A stretch of 64,000 nt of DNA, taken from NCBI RefSeq assembly GCF_025210605.1, contig NZ_JAOARI010000017.1, forward strand, positions 124,001-188,000, read 5' to 3'. The translations under genes and the position numbers were made by a program. The DNA is from Halodesulfovibrio sp. (lineage in GTDB: Bacteria; Desulfobacterota; Desulfovibrionia; Desulfovibrionales; Desulfovibrionaceae). The notes under the pieces were generated by a model that worked only from the letters and a program-made list of their open reading frames with translations, was not told where the DNA came from and did not search any database. Each line of letters begins with the position of its first letter. Position 1 is the first letter of the stretch. Shown one piece after another: positions 19,461 through 26,514 of this stretch.

Positions 19461-19512
19461 AATCTGTACTTATCGTTTTTTGTAAAAACTGCATCTGTTA
19501 TGTTTACAGATT
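19461..19512. promoter_or_regulatory. Candidate operator for the MocR-type regulator
   Basis: Half-sites related to ATCTGT occur three times in the MocR/azlC gap: AATCTGTA at 19461-19468, ATCTGTT at about 19493, and the inverted TACAGATT at 19505-19512. Spaced direct and inverted half-sites are usual for MocR regulators such as GabR and PdxR. This is a positional inference. Confidence 0.35.
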
Positions 19513-19558
19513 TTGTGTTTCAATTCAAGAACAATGCAACTCACTAAAGGACATCAAT

Positions 19559-20281
19559 ATGCACCAAAATATTCTTGCAAAAAAACCTACTAAACATGCC
19601 TTACGGTCAGGTATTGTAGAAGGATTTAAACAAGCTGTTCCGATTATCGTCGGGTTTATCCCTGTCGGTTTTACATTCGGAGTACTCGCAACCAAAAACG
19701 GAATTCCCGGTTTTCTAACCGTTATGATGTCTATCATTGTTTTAGCCGGTTCCTCACAATTTATTGCAGTAAGTCTTTTTGCGGCATCAATGTCACCAGT
19801 AACGATCATAGTTACGACGTTTATTGTTAACCTGCGACACTTTCTCATGTCTGCTGCAATTGCTCCGCATCTTTCTAAAATGACGTTCATGCGCAAGCTG
19901 TTGTTCAGTTTTCAGCTTATTGATGAAACATTCGCCATTCACATGGCTAATATAGATCGAAATAATTTTGGGGAATTGCAAGCCATCACAGTCAATTGCG
20001 TCGCCCATTTTTGTTGGGTTTCCGGCACAGTTATCGGCGTGTGCGGCTCACACCTGATAGGAGATATTAAGCCCTTGGGGTTTGATTATGCACTTCCGGC
20101 AATGTTTGTCGTCCTTCTCATCTGGCAGGTAAAATCAAACATGCATGCGATAGTTTCAATCATTGCAGCTATCGCATCTATAACATTGTACCTTGCTGGC
20201 GCTGAACAACTTTGCGTCATTCTTGCCTCCATTATCGCAGCAACAACAGGAGTTATCCTATGCAATATACGGAAAAAATAA
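19559..20281 (+). CDS. azlC: AzlC-family branched-chain amino acid exporter, large subunit
   Basis: This 240-residue protein is a polytopic inner-membrane protein of the AzlC/YgaZ family. Support is the segment VPIIVGFIPVGFTFGVLA, the VLAGSSQFIAVSLFAA run and the conserved VNLRHFLMSAAIAPHL motif. With its small partner AzlD it exports branched-chain amino acids (and methionine in YgaZH). The gene overlaps azlD by 22 nt, which indicates coupled translation. It is divergent from the MocR-type regulator, its probable controller. Confidence 0.9.
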   Translation: MHQNILAKKPTKHALRSGIVEGFKQAVPIIVGFIPVGFTFGVLATKNGIPGFLTVMMSIIVLAGSSQFIAVSLFAASMSPVTIIVTTFIVNLRHFLMSAAIAPHLSKMTFMRKLLFSFQLIDETFAIHMANIDRNNFGELQAITVNCVAHFCWVSGTVIGVCGSHLIGDIKPLGFDYALPAMFVVLLIWQVKSNMHAIVSIIAAIASITLYLAGAEQLCVILASIIAATTGVILCNIRKK

Positions 20282-20592
20282 TCTTCCTTACAATTGTAGG
20301 AATGATGGCAGTTACATATATCCCAAGACTATTACCAATCGCCCTGCTTTCCAAAAAGAAATTTCCAGAAGTAGTCAGCAGCTGGCTTGGATTTGTTCCA
20401 GCAGCTATTTTAAGCGCCCTACTGGCTCCGTCTCTGTTTATCCATGACGGTAACTTCTCCCTATCTTTTGATAACAAATACCTTTGGTCTGCTATTCCGG
20501 TTTTTGCTATAGCATATTGGACTAGAAGTTTTTTTGGAACAATTGTTACAGGAATGCTTGTGATTGCAGGATGGCGCTATCTTTTGGGATAA
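20260..20592 (+). CDS. azlD: AzlD-family branched-chain amino acid exporter, small subunit
   Basis: This 110-residue protein has three to four hydrophobic segments and the AzlD signature VTYIPRLLPIALLSKKKFPE near the N-terminus. ATG 20260 has AGGAG (20248-20252) at a good distance, inside the end of azlC in another frame; the frame is open further upstream but that would lengthen the protein beyond family size. It acts with AzlC in the inner membrane. Confidence 0.88.
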   Translation: MQYTEKIIFLTIVGMMAVTYIPRLLPIALLSKKKFPEVVSSWLGFVPAAILSALLAPSLFIHDGNFSLSFDNKYLWSAIPVFAIAYWTRSFFGTIVTGMLVIAGWRYLLG

Positions 20593-20727
20593 TCGAATAC
20601 AACAATATTTCTGATAATTAGCATACCAAAAGTCTTCATTGCATTAAGACGAACATACTACCCTTCTTCAAAGTATTATGTATGCCAGCCCCACCCGCTT
20701 TAGGTATAATTACGTATTTTCACTAAA

Positions 20728-20763
20728 ACAAAGCCTTGCCAGTTGATATTGGCAAGGCTTTGT
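20728..20763 (+). terminator. Hairpin after azlCD
   Basis: A perfect 14-bp stem (20728-20741 with 20750-20763) with an 8-nt loop. The tail is only moderately T-rich. It lies 135 nt after azlD and probably ends its transcript. Confidence 0.7.
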
Positions 20764-21293
20764 TATTAATTAACTATGTAATACCTGTTAAAGAAATACG
20801 TATTTTTTCGTAATAAATATCAAGACGATGCAATAAAGAATATATTACAGAAGAACATCACGTTAACACAGTTCACAAACAACGCTGACTTGACTTTCTA
20901 CACTCTGCTTCGTAGGAGTCTTACTAAAATTGCGCAAACTAGACACAAAAGCAGAAACTCAACCATATCAACAAGTTGTCTATACCTTAAAAATACAAAC
21001 AAAAGGATCTTTCACTAACTGGTTATCAGATTAGCACCTTCTTAGAAAAGTTAGCAAAATGACTTCGGGCATTATTTCACGTCACTGCTTTCTTGTTGCA
21101 CTTAGCCCTGTGCAAGAAACTTTTTTCCAAGAATTGCCACCCTGAATATCCACACACACTTTTTTCAAGCAGCATGACCCCTGCTCGTTTACACGGGTTT
21201 GCAACGACATTCATCTGACCAGAATGCAGAGCAATACTCGAATGGATGATACACACACTTTATTCTTTTCTCTAACTTAGCTGGAAAATACCA
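20764..21293. other. Intergenic region before the response regulator
   Basis: About 530 bp of AT-rich DNA with no convincing gene, repeat or hairpin. The promoter of the response regulator must lie here, but I cannot place it with confidence. Confidence 0.45.
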
Positions 21294-21959
21294 ATGAAAA
21301 ACAGCTCGCATAAACCGGTTCGCATTCTCATTGTGGATCATCATGAGATTTACCGAATCGGATTACGGGAAAGCCTCTCTCAGCACTCCGATATGAGTGT
21401 TATCGGTGAAGCCTCGAACGGAGATGAAGCACTTTCTCAAGCTAAACATTTGCTGCCGGACATTATTCTCATGAACATAAACATGCCTGTGATGGATGGT
21501 GTTCAAACAAGCTTGGAAATCAAAAAATGCAACCTCACCAGCAAGATAATTATTTTGACCAACAACACCGCGGGAGATACGATTTTTTCTGCGATTAAAT
21601 CTGGCGCAATGGGGTACTTGCTAAAAGACACCACTGCTACTGATCTCGCACAGCACATTCGCAAAGTTTACAACGGTGAACCTGCATTCACACCATCTAT
21701 TGCTCTTGAAGCTCTTTCTATTATCGCCTCACCCGGTGAGCACAAACATGTAGAGCCACACCCGCTTACCCCGAGAGAAGTCGAAATTCTCCAGTTAGTA
21801 GCAGAAGGTAAAGGCAATAAAACCATTGCAACCGAACTTACCGTAAGCGAAGCAACGGTAAGCACGCATATGAATAACATTCTCACTAAGCTGCATTTGA
21901 CCAACAGAGTGCAGGCTACGCTCTATGCTCTGCGCAAAGGTTTATCTTCTCTTGCGTAA
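21294..21959 (+). CDS. NarL/FixJ-type response regulator with a degenerate receiver domain
   Basis: This 221-residue protein has an N-terminal receiver domain (about 9-125) and a C-terminal LuxR helix-turn-helix (about 150-215; LTPREVEILQLVAEG and VSEATVSTHMNNIL). The usual phosphoacceptor Asp is replaced by Asn: the run is DIILMNINMPVMDG, with N61 where relatives have Asp. One of the paired metal-binding acidic residues is also changed (VDHHE, D15-H16, instead of VDDH). The switch Thr (T89) and the conserved Lys (K111) remain. No histidine kinase is adjacent. It is therefore probably controlled by something other than phosphorylation, for example ligand binding, dimerisation or its own level. 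DNA-binding is well supported; the target genes are unknown. Confidence 0.88.
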   Translation: MKNSSHKPVRILIVDHHEIYRIGLRESLSQHSDMSVIGEASNGDEALSQAKHLLPDIILMNINMPVMDGVQTSLEIKKCNLTSKIIILTNNTAGDTIFSAIKSGAMGYLLKDTTATDLAQHIRKVYNGEPAFTPSIALEALSIIASPGEHKHVEPHPLTPREVEILQLVAEGKGNKTIATELTVSEATVSTHMNNILTKLHLTNRVQATLYALRKGLSSLA

Positions 21960-21982
21960 ATAATACTAAGATACTGCACAAC

Positions 21983-22019
21983 AAAAGCCCCGCTACACTA
22001 AACAGGCAGCGGGGCTTTT
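21983..22019 (+). terminator. Terminator of the response regulator gene
   Basis: A perfect 12-bp stem (21983-21994 with 22008-22019) with a 13-nt loop and a terminal T-run. Confidence 0.85.
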
Positions 22020-22025
22020 CTCATA

Positions 22026-22059
22026 CATAAAAAAAGAGGTACCCGTGAGGGTACCTCTT
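22026..22059 (-). terminator. Terminator of the porin gene
   Basis: A perfect 11-bp stem (22034-22044 with 22049-22059) with a 4-nt loop, followed on the minus strand by a T-run (complement of the A-run before 22034). It lies 45 nt past the porin stop. Confidence 0.85.
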
Positions 22060-22103
22060 ATAGTGGCTGTTAGCACACTGACTTTGATAAAAACAACTTC
22101 AGA

Positions 22104-23321
22104 TTAGAAGTTGTACTGTACGCCGAGAGCAGCTTTGTAAACGTTGTCTACGCTCTTAGCAGCGCCACCGTCGAAATCAGTACCTGCGTAAGCGAGGTCA
22201 ACGATGAAGTCGAGGTTAGGGTATGCAGAGTAAACAGTTACGAAGTCAAATTCGTAAGCACGGTCGTCGTCACCCCATACAGTCAGGTCAGAAGAATCTT
22301 CGTTAGTACCCTGAATGTAAGAAAGACGTACAGTGTGAGTTACGTTCTCGAGGAAAGTGAGTTCAGAAGCCTGAAGGGATACGCCCCATTTGCCAAGAGC
22401 AGTACCGAAGAGAGAATCGTTAGAAGTACCAGTAGCACCGAAACCAACGAAAGTAGTAGTAGTGAAGTCAAGACCGTCAGCGGTTGGCATGATGCCTTCG
22501 CCGTCATCGTCGTTACCAGAACCGTACCAAACAACGAATGCAGGAACAGCGAAGTCAGTTGCGTAAGCAGCTTTACCAGCTACGAGGAAGCCACCGTCTT
22601 CGTCAGTAACTTTACCGTACATACCGTCGAATGCGAGGGTAAGGTTTTCGATTGGAGCAGCTTCAACAGCAACACCGTACCACTGTGCATCTTCGCCACC
22701 AAAAGCAGCAGCGTTGTCGCCAACGTTAGCAAACATGAAGTATGGAGAAACAGAAACTGTACCGAAATCAGCTGCAACGATAGCACCGAAGAAGTCAACA
22801 GTAGTTTCAGATTTAGCAGTGTCGTAAGGACGTGCGAAGAAGCCAGTTACGCCTACGTTGTCGAAAGAAGTGCTAGCTACGATAGCTGCAACGTCGTCAG
22901 CGAGGATAGGGGAACCAGAAACTGCACCTGGAAGAGAAAGACCCTGGATACCAGCACGTACTTTAACAGCAGTGTTAGGAACCATGAAAGTCATGTAAGC
23001 ACGACGAGTTTCGATGTTAACACCGTCAGCGCCGAGATCGCCACCGGAAGTTGGACCATTTTTAGGGCCTTTACCCCAAGTCTGGTCGATTTCGAAGTAA
23101 AGAGTACCGGAGAGATTTTCGTCAGTTACGATGTCAATCTGAGAACGGAAACGCTGGGAGAACTCGTTGAGGTCGCTACCAGTAGTTTTGTAGTCATCAG
23201 CGTTAGAGTAGTTGTAACCAGCATAAAGCATACCAGATGCTTTAAATTCAGCAGCAGAAGCGCCAAGAGCAGCGCCGAGCACCATGCATGCAGCAAGTGC
23301 GAGAACGATAATACGTTTCAT
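22104..23321 (-). CDS. Outer membrane homotrimeric porin of Desulfovibrio type
   Basis: This 405-residue protein has a Sec signal peptide (MKRIIVLALAACMVLGAALG, cleavage near ASA/AE), then beta-strand-rich sequence with alternating aromatic residues and acidic Asp/Gly-rich loops, and ends in the aromatic YNF typical of outer-membrane beta-barrels. The mature start EFKASGMLYAGYNYSNADD matches the abundant porins of Desulfovibrio species. It forms passive channels for small hydrophilic solutes. The strong codon bias toward a few codons (for example GTT/GTA for Val, CGT for Arg) suggests high expression. It is a single-gene unit with a strong terminator and a long structured leader. Confidence 0.9.
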   Translation of the reverse strand: MKRIIVLALAACMVLGAALGASAAEFKASGMLYAGYNYSNADDYKTTGSDLNEFSQRFRSQIDIVTDENLSGTLYFEIDQTWGKGPKNGPTSGGDLGADGVNIETRRAYMTFMVPNTAVKVRAGIQGLSLPGAVSGSPILADDVAAIVASTSFDNVGVTGFFARPYDTAKSETTVDFFGAIVAADFGTVSVSPYFMFANVGDNAAAFGGEDAQWYGVAVEAAPIENLTLAFDGMYGKVTDEDGGFLVAGKAAYATDFAVPAFVVWYGSGNDDDGEGIMPTADGLDFTTTTFVGFGATGTSNDSLFGTALGKWGVSLQASELTFLENVTHTVRLSYIQGTNEDSSDLTVWGDDDRAYEFDFVTVYSAYPNLDFIVDLAYAGTDFDGGAAKSVDNVYKAALGVQYNF

Positions 23322-23412
23322 AATAAATTTTCCTTCTTAAATTCACTAAGTGTCCAAAGTCAGTGACTGTTCAATTTTTTGTACCCAAAGGGTAAAAAAT
23401 ATACAGCCTAAG

Positions 23413-23487
23413 ATGAAGCTCTTGTCAGGGCGGCTTCACATAGTATTTGCGGCTAACAAAACTATGTGTCCCTATGGTGAGCTTCAT
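23413..23487. promoter_or_regulatory. Nested inverted repeats upstream of the porin gene
   Basis: Two nested perfect 8-bp inverted repeats occur here: ATGAAGCT (23413-23420) with AGCTTCAT (23480-23487), and inside it CACATAGT (23437-23444) with ACTATGTG (23461-23468). They would fold a roughly 75-nt hairpin in the porin leader, or form a regulator site. The rest of 23322-23970 is AT-rich and has no gene that I can support. Confidence 0.4.
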
Positions 23488-23970
23488 ATATGAATAAGAA
23501 TGGCTAAACTCTTATTTCATTCAATTTGAAAAGTGATTTTGTCTAATCTTTAAATTTCGAAACAAGAAAACTTGTCCTCATGTTTTCTAAAAACTAACCG
23601 AAAACATATAAAAGAAATACAAATCGCACTTTCAGAAACAGGTCTATCATGGTTCAAAGTTTTTACATCAATGAAAACTTAGAACCACACCGCATACATG
23701 ATAGTATTTTTTATCCATACGCCTAGATAAAAATATGTAGACCGTTTCATGTAATCACTCTCTTAATCCTCTAAAAAGGTGAGATTTTATCGCAAAAAAG
23801 TGTTATCCCATTTTCATACGCCATTTAACACCGTTAACAACTTACTTTGCAAAACAGTACGTCCAAAGGTATATATATGTATCGCCCATATTTCTGTAGG
23901 CGTTATCTTGTAATGCAAAAAGCACAACTTTCTGATTCGATACACTCATCACTACTGTCTGGAGCGCCCT

Positions 23971-25062
23971 GTGTTTTCTTCCGTAAAAAAACTATTTACC
24001 AAAGCCCCAAAAAACTCTTCTCTCGAACAAGCATTGGCTGCATACAACCGCGAGGAATATGCTAAAGCCATTGCGCTGTTTGAATCGCTGGCACGAGAGA
24101 GAACGCCAAAGGCTCTTTATCACCTTGGCACATGTTACTACTGGGGGTTAGGAACAGATAAAAATCAGGAAAAAGGGCTTCGTCTATTCATTGCAGCAGC
24201 GGAACAGGGCTTTTACGAAGCACAAATGGAACTTGGGTACATCTACCGCTATGGTCATGGAGTAACAGCAGACGCTAAAACATCCGTACAATGGTATGAA
24301 AGAGCACGTGCTACTGGAAACCCAGATGCCATTGCAGAAGTTGCTCGTTGCTATGAATATGGGGAGGGAATTGATCAAAATATTCCCAGAGCACTGGATC
24401 TATATACTATAGCAGCTGAAGGCGGTAACGCTATGGCGCAGTTTGCGCTGGGCTGCTTTCACACCAAAGGTGTTGATGTTGATTACGACCTCGCCACCGC
24501 ATTTTACTGGTTCAAACGCGCTGCTGAGCAGCACTTTGCTGATGCCTATATTCATGTAGCTGCATGCTATGCACGAGGTGAAGGTGTTGAATCAGACCTC
24601 AACCGCGCAATCATGTGGTATGCTAAAGCCGCAAAGCATGGGGATGCTGTGGCGCAGAACAATATGGGCTACTATTACACCACAGGTATTGGTGTTGTTC
24701 AGGATGAGGAAAAAGCGACATTCTGGTATTACCATGCAGCTAAACAGGGGCATGCCATTGCGCAGTATAACCTTGCAGAACGTTACAGAACAGGCAGCTC
24801 TGTTCCACAAAACGTTGTAGAAGCCGCTTACTTATATCTAGAATCTGCCAAACAAGGTGACAGAGATGCTCAATTCCGTATTGCCATGTGCTATAAATAC
24901 GGCGAGGGGGTAGAAAAGAGCATAGAACAATTCATCTACTGGATTGAGGAAGCAGCGCGGCAAGGGCAGCGAGATGCTATCCGCGAAATCAGTGCATATG
25001 CCACTCCGGATATTCCGCCCCAAGAACCAAGCCAGAATGCGAAGCCTCAGACCATAGAGTAA
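23971..25062 (+). CDS. SEL1-repeat (TPR-like) protein
   Basis: This 363-residue protein consists mostly of tandem SEL1 repeats of about 36 residues (about 40-350, roughly eight units), recognisable by recurring motifs such as A-x3-L-G-x2-Y-x2-G-x-G and A-x-x-W-Y-x-x-A. Such alpha-solenoids act as protein-interaction scaffolds. There is no obvious signal peptide, so it is probably cytoplasmic. A GTG start (23971) with GGAG at 23961-23964 fits best; no ATG lies close by in frame. It is a single gene ended by a strong terminator. The partner proteins are unknown. Confidence 0.8.
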   Translation: MFSSVKKLFTKAPKNSSLEQALAAYNREEYAKAIALFESLARERTPKALYHLGTCYYWGLGTDKNQEKGLRLFIAAAEQGFYEAQMELGYIYRYGHGVTADAKTSVQWYERARATGNPDAIAEVARCYEYGEGIDQNIPRALDLYTIAAEGGNAMAQFALGCFHTKGVDVDYDLATAFYWFKRAAEQHFADAYIHVAACYARGEGVESDLNRAIMWYAKAAKHGDAVAQNNMGYYYTTGIGVVQDEEKATFWYYHAAKQGHAIAQYNLAERYRTGSSVPQNVVEAAYLYLESAKQGDRDAQFRIAMCYKYGEGVEKSIEQFIYWIEEAARQGQRDAIREISAYATPDIPPQEPSQNAKPQTIE

Positions 25063-25090
25063 TACCACGTTTGATCATCAAACAAATATG

Positions 25091-25138
25091 GTGCAACACA
25101 TCGTTGAGTTTACCCCAACGATGCGTTGCACTTTTTTT
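25091..25138. terminator. Bidirectional terminator
   Basis: A 16-bp stem with one mismatch (25091-25106 with 25116-25131) followed by a run of seven T. It ends the SEL1 gene and lies at the stop codon of the convergent YhcH-family gene. Confidence 0.85.
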
Positions 25139-25589
25139 ATGCAACGACAGCAACTTTGAGTATAACCTTATGGATGTCGCCATCTGCAACCATCGGCATG
25201 TGCGCATCTTCAGGAAAAAATATCGCAAACGCTCCAGATTCAACAGTAGCCCAGCTTGCCGGTTCTTCATCATAAAAATAAAGATCCTGATCTTCATTTG
25301 GCTTTTCAGCACCAGCTGTTACCAGTCTACGGGATTTCCACCCCATGCGTTCGGTTCCCCGCAACACAAAATGAATATCAATATAGTCGTCATGCGCTTC
25401 CAGCTTTGCTCCGGCAGCTGCCCTACCCTTATCTCGCACAACTGTTGCAAAAAGTTTCTTTCCCTCAATGGCATACTGCCCGTCCGCTAATTCGCGTAAA
25501 TCTTCTCTGTTCAAAAAGGAAAAAGCCTTCGCAAAAAACGGCGACAAAGACTCATATTGCGCAGCATGGTCTAGCACATCTAAAATCAT
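25137..25589 (-). CDS. YhcH/YjgK/YiaL-family protein
   Basis: This 150-residue soluble protein has the cupin-like YhcH/YjgK/YiaL signature EAHDDYIDIHFVLRGTERMGW with conserved His and Glu metal-binding candidates, and a late PEDAHMP motif. Family members (for example YhcH in sialic acid gene clusters) are thought to act on sugars, possibly as anomerases or isomerases. No sugar genes are adjacent here, so its substrate is open. It is a single-gene unit. Confidence 0.85.
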   Translation of the reverse strand: MILDVLDHAAQYESLSPFFAKAFSFLNREDLRELADGQYAIEGKKLFATVVRDKGRAAAGAKLEAHDDYIDIHFVLRGTERMGWKSRRLVTAGAEKPNEDQDLYFYDEEPASWATVESGAFAIFFPEDAHMPMVADGDIHKVILKVAVVA

Positions 25590-25856
25590 GGTTATAATCC
25601 TTCACACTATCATTATATATATTCATCTGAGGAAGATATAGCATATTACGAGACAACACGCTGAAAAATTTGAAAAATAAACCCTAAAAACTATTCATAC
25701 AGAAAACCAAGCAGATCAATCTTCCTTCATTATTTTATTACTATGTTTTTTTTAACATACATTGCTGCCACTCTATAGCACACCACTATTAACATCGATA
25801 TTTTAGATAGTTACACAATCCTGTGCCAAACAGAGCTTAATTGTCTTTTTTATTAC
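25590..25856. other. AT-rich intergenic region
   Basis: AT-rich spacer between the divergent YhcH-family gene and the ModE-like gene. No gene is seen; the promoter of the formate dehydrogenase regulator should lie at its right end. Confidence 0.4.
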
Positions 25857-25876
25857 TATAACAGCTATTTGTTATA
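25857..25876. promoter_or_regulatory. Candidate ModE-type operator
   Basis: A perfect palindrome TATAACA-N6-TGTTATA (25857-25863 with 25870-25876) lies 45 bp before the ModE-like gene. ModE sites in other bacteria are AT-rich palindromes containing TATAAC-type half-sites with a similar spacer, so autoregulation is a plausible inference. Confidence 0.5.
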
Positions 25877-25920
25877 TCCATTTAGGCATAATAAATATGC
25901 AACCTCATATGGATTAAAAA

Positions 25921-26319
25921 ATGACAACAGGCGCTCCAACAATGAGAATTCACCTCTGGCTCGAAACCTCTTCAGGGGTTCTTATCGGGCAAGGCAGGTT
26001 ACAGTTGCTAGAATACATAGAGCATACTGGTTCACTTAGTGCTGCTGCCAAAGCTTTAGGAATGTCTTACAGAGCAGCCTGGGGCAAAATTAAAGCATCA
26101 GAAAAAATCCTCGGTATAAAACTGCTGGAGCAACAAGCTGGCAAAGGCTCTGCGGCTCAGCTGAGCACAGCAGCAAAACACCTTATCGCATCATATAAAG
26201 ATTGGCTGACCAATGTAGAGCAGTACGCGCTGTCTTCGGCTGCCGAACACTTCGGGTATGCGCCTAATAAGTATTGGTCAATAAAAGACCTTCCTCCGCC
26301 AGTTATTTCTCAAAAATAA
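25921..26319 (+). CDS. ModE-like winged-helix regulator (single domain)
   Basis: This 132-residue protein corresponds to the N-terminal DNA-binding domain of ModE, seen in GRLQLLEYIEHTGSLSAAAK followed by ALGMSYRAAWGKIKASEKIL. The C-terminal molybdate-binding MOP domains are absent. Single-domain ModE-like proteins are frequent next to molybdenum and tungsten enzymes in sulfate reducers. It is directly upstream of the formate dehydrogenase operon and probably controls it in response to Mo, W or cofactor supply. How it would sense the metal without MOP domains is not clear. The start is either ATG 25921 or ATG 25942; neither has a good ribosome binding site. Confidence 0.8.
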   Translation: MTTGAPTMRIHLWLETSSGVLIGQGRLQLLEYIEHTGSLSAAAKALGMSYRAAWGKIKASEKILGIKLLEQQAGKGSAAQLSTAAKHLIASYKDWLTNVEQYALSSAAEHFGYAPNKYWSIKDLPPPVISQK

Positions 26320-26514
26320 ATATGCATTCGCGTTCCATGGCTGTACCGGACATACCGGACCACCGACAGGATAGGTGCGCCCTCAGCCGTGCTAATCATA
26401 ACATACCGATATTACAGTTTTACCTTGCAGAAAAATCATACAGCGTGTGATGGTTTGTGCTGAGCATTGCAGGCAAGCAGTGCAATTCATTTACTCACAA
26501 CAGGAGGTCAACGC

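Noticed and set aside
22335..23366. Long forward open frame opposite the porin gene
   Set aside because: It is caused by the strong codon bias of the porin; the Ser/Val/Thr-rich product has no recognisable features.
26320..26514. Sigma54-like GG-GC element upstream of fdhA
   Set aside because: The GG to GC spacing does not fit the sigma54 consensus, so I do not call a promoter.
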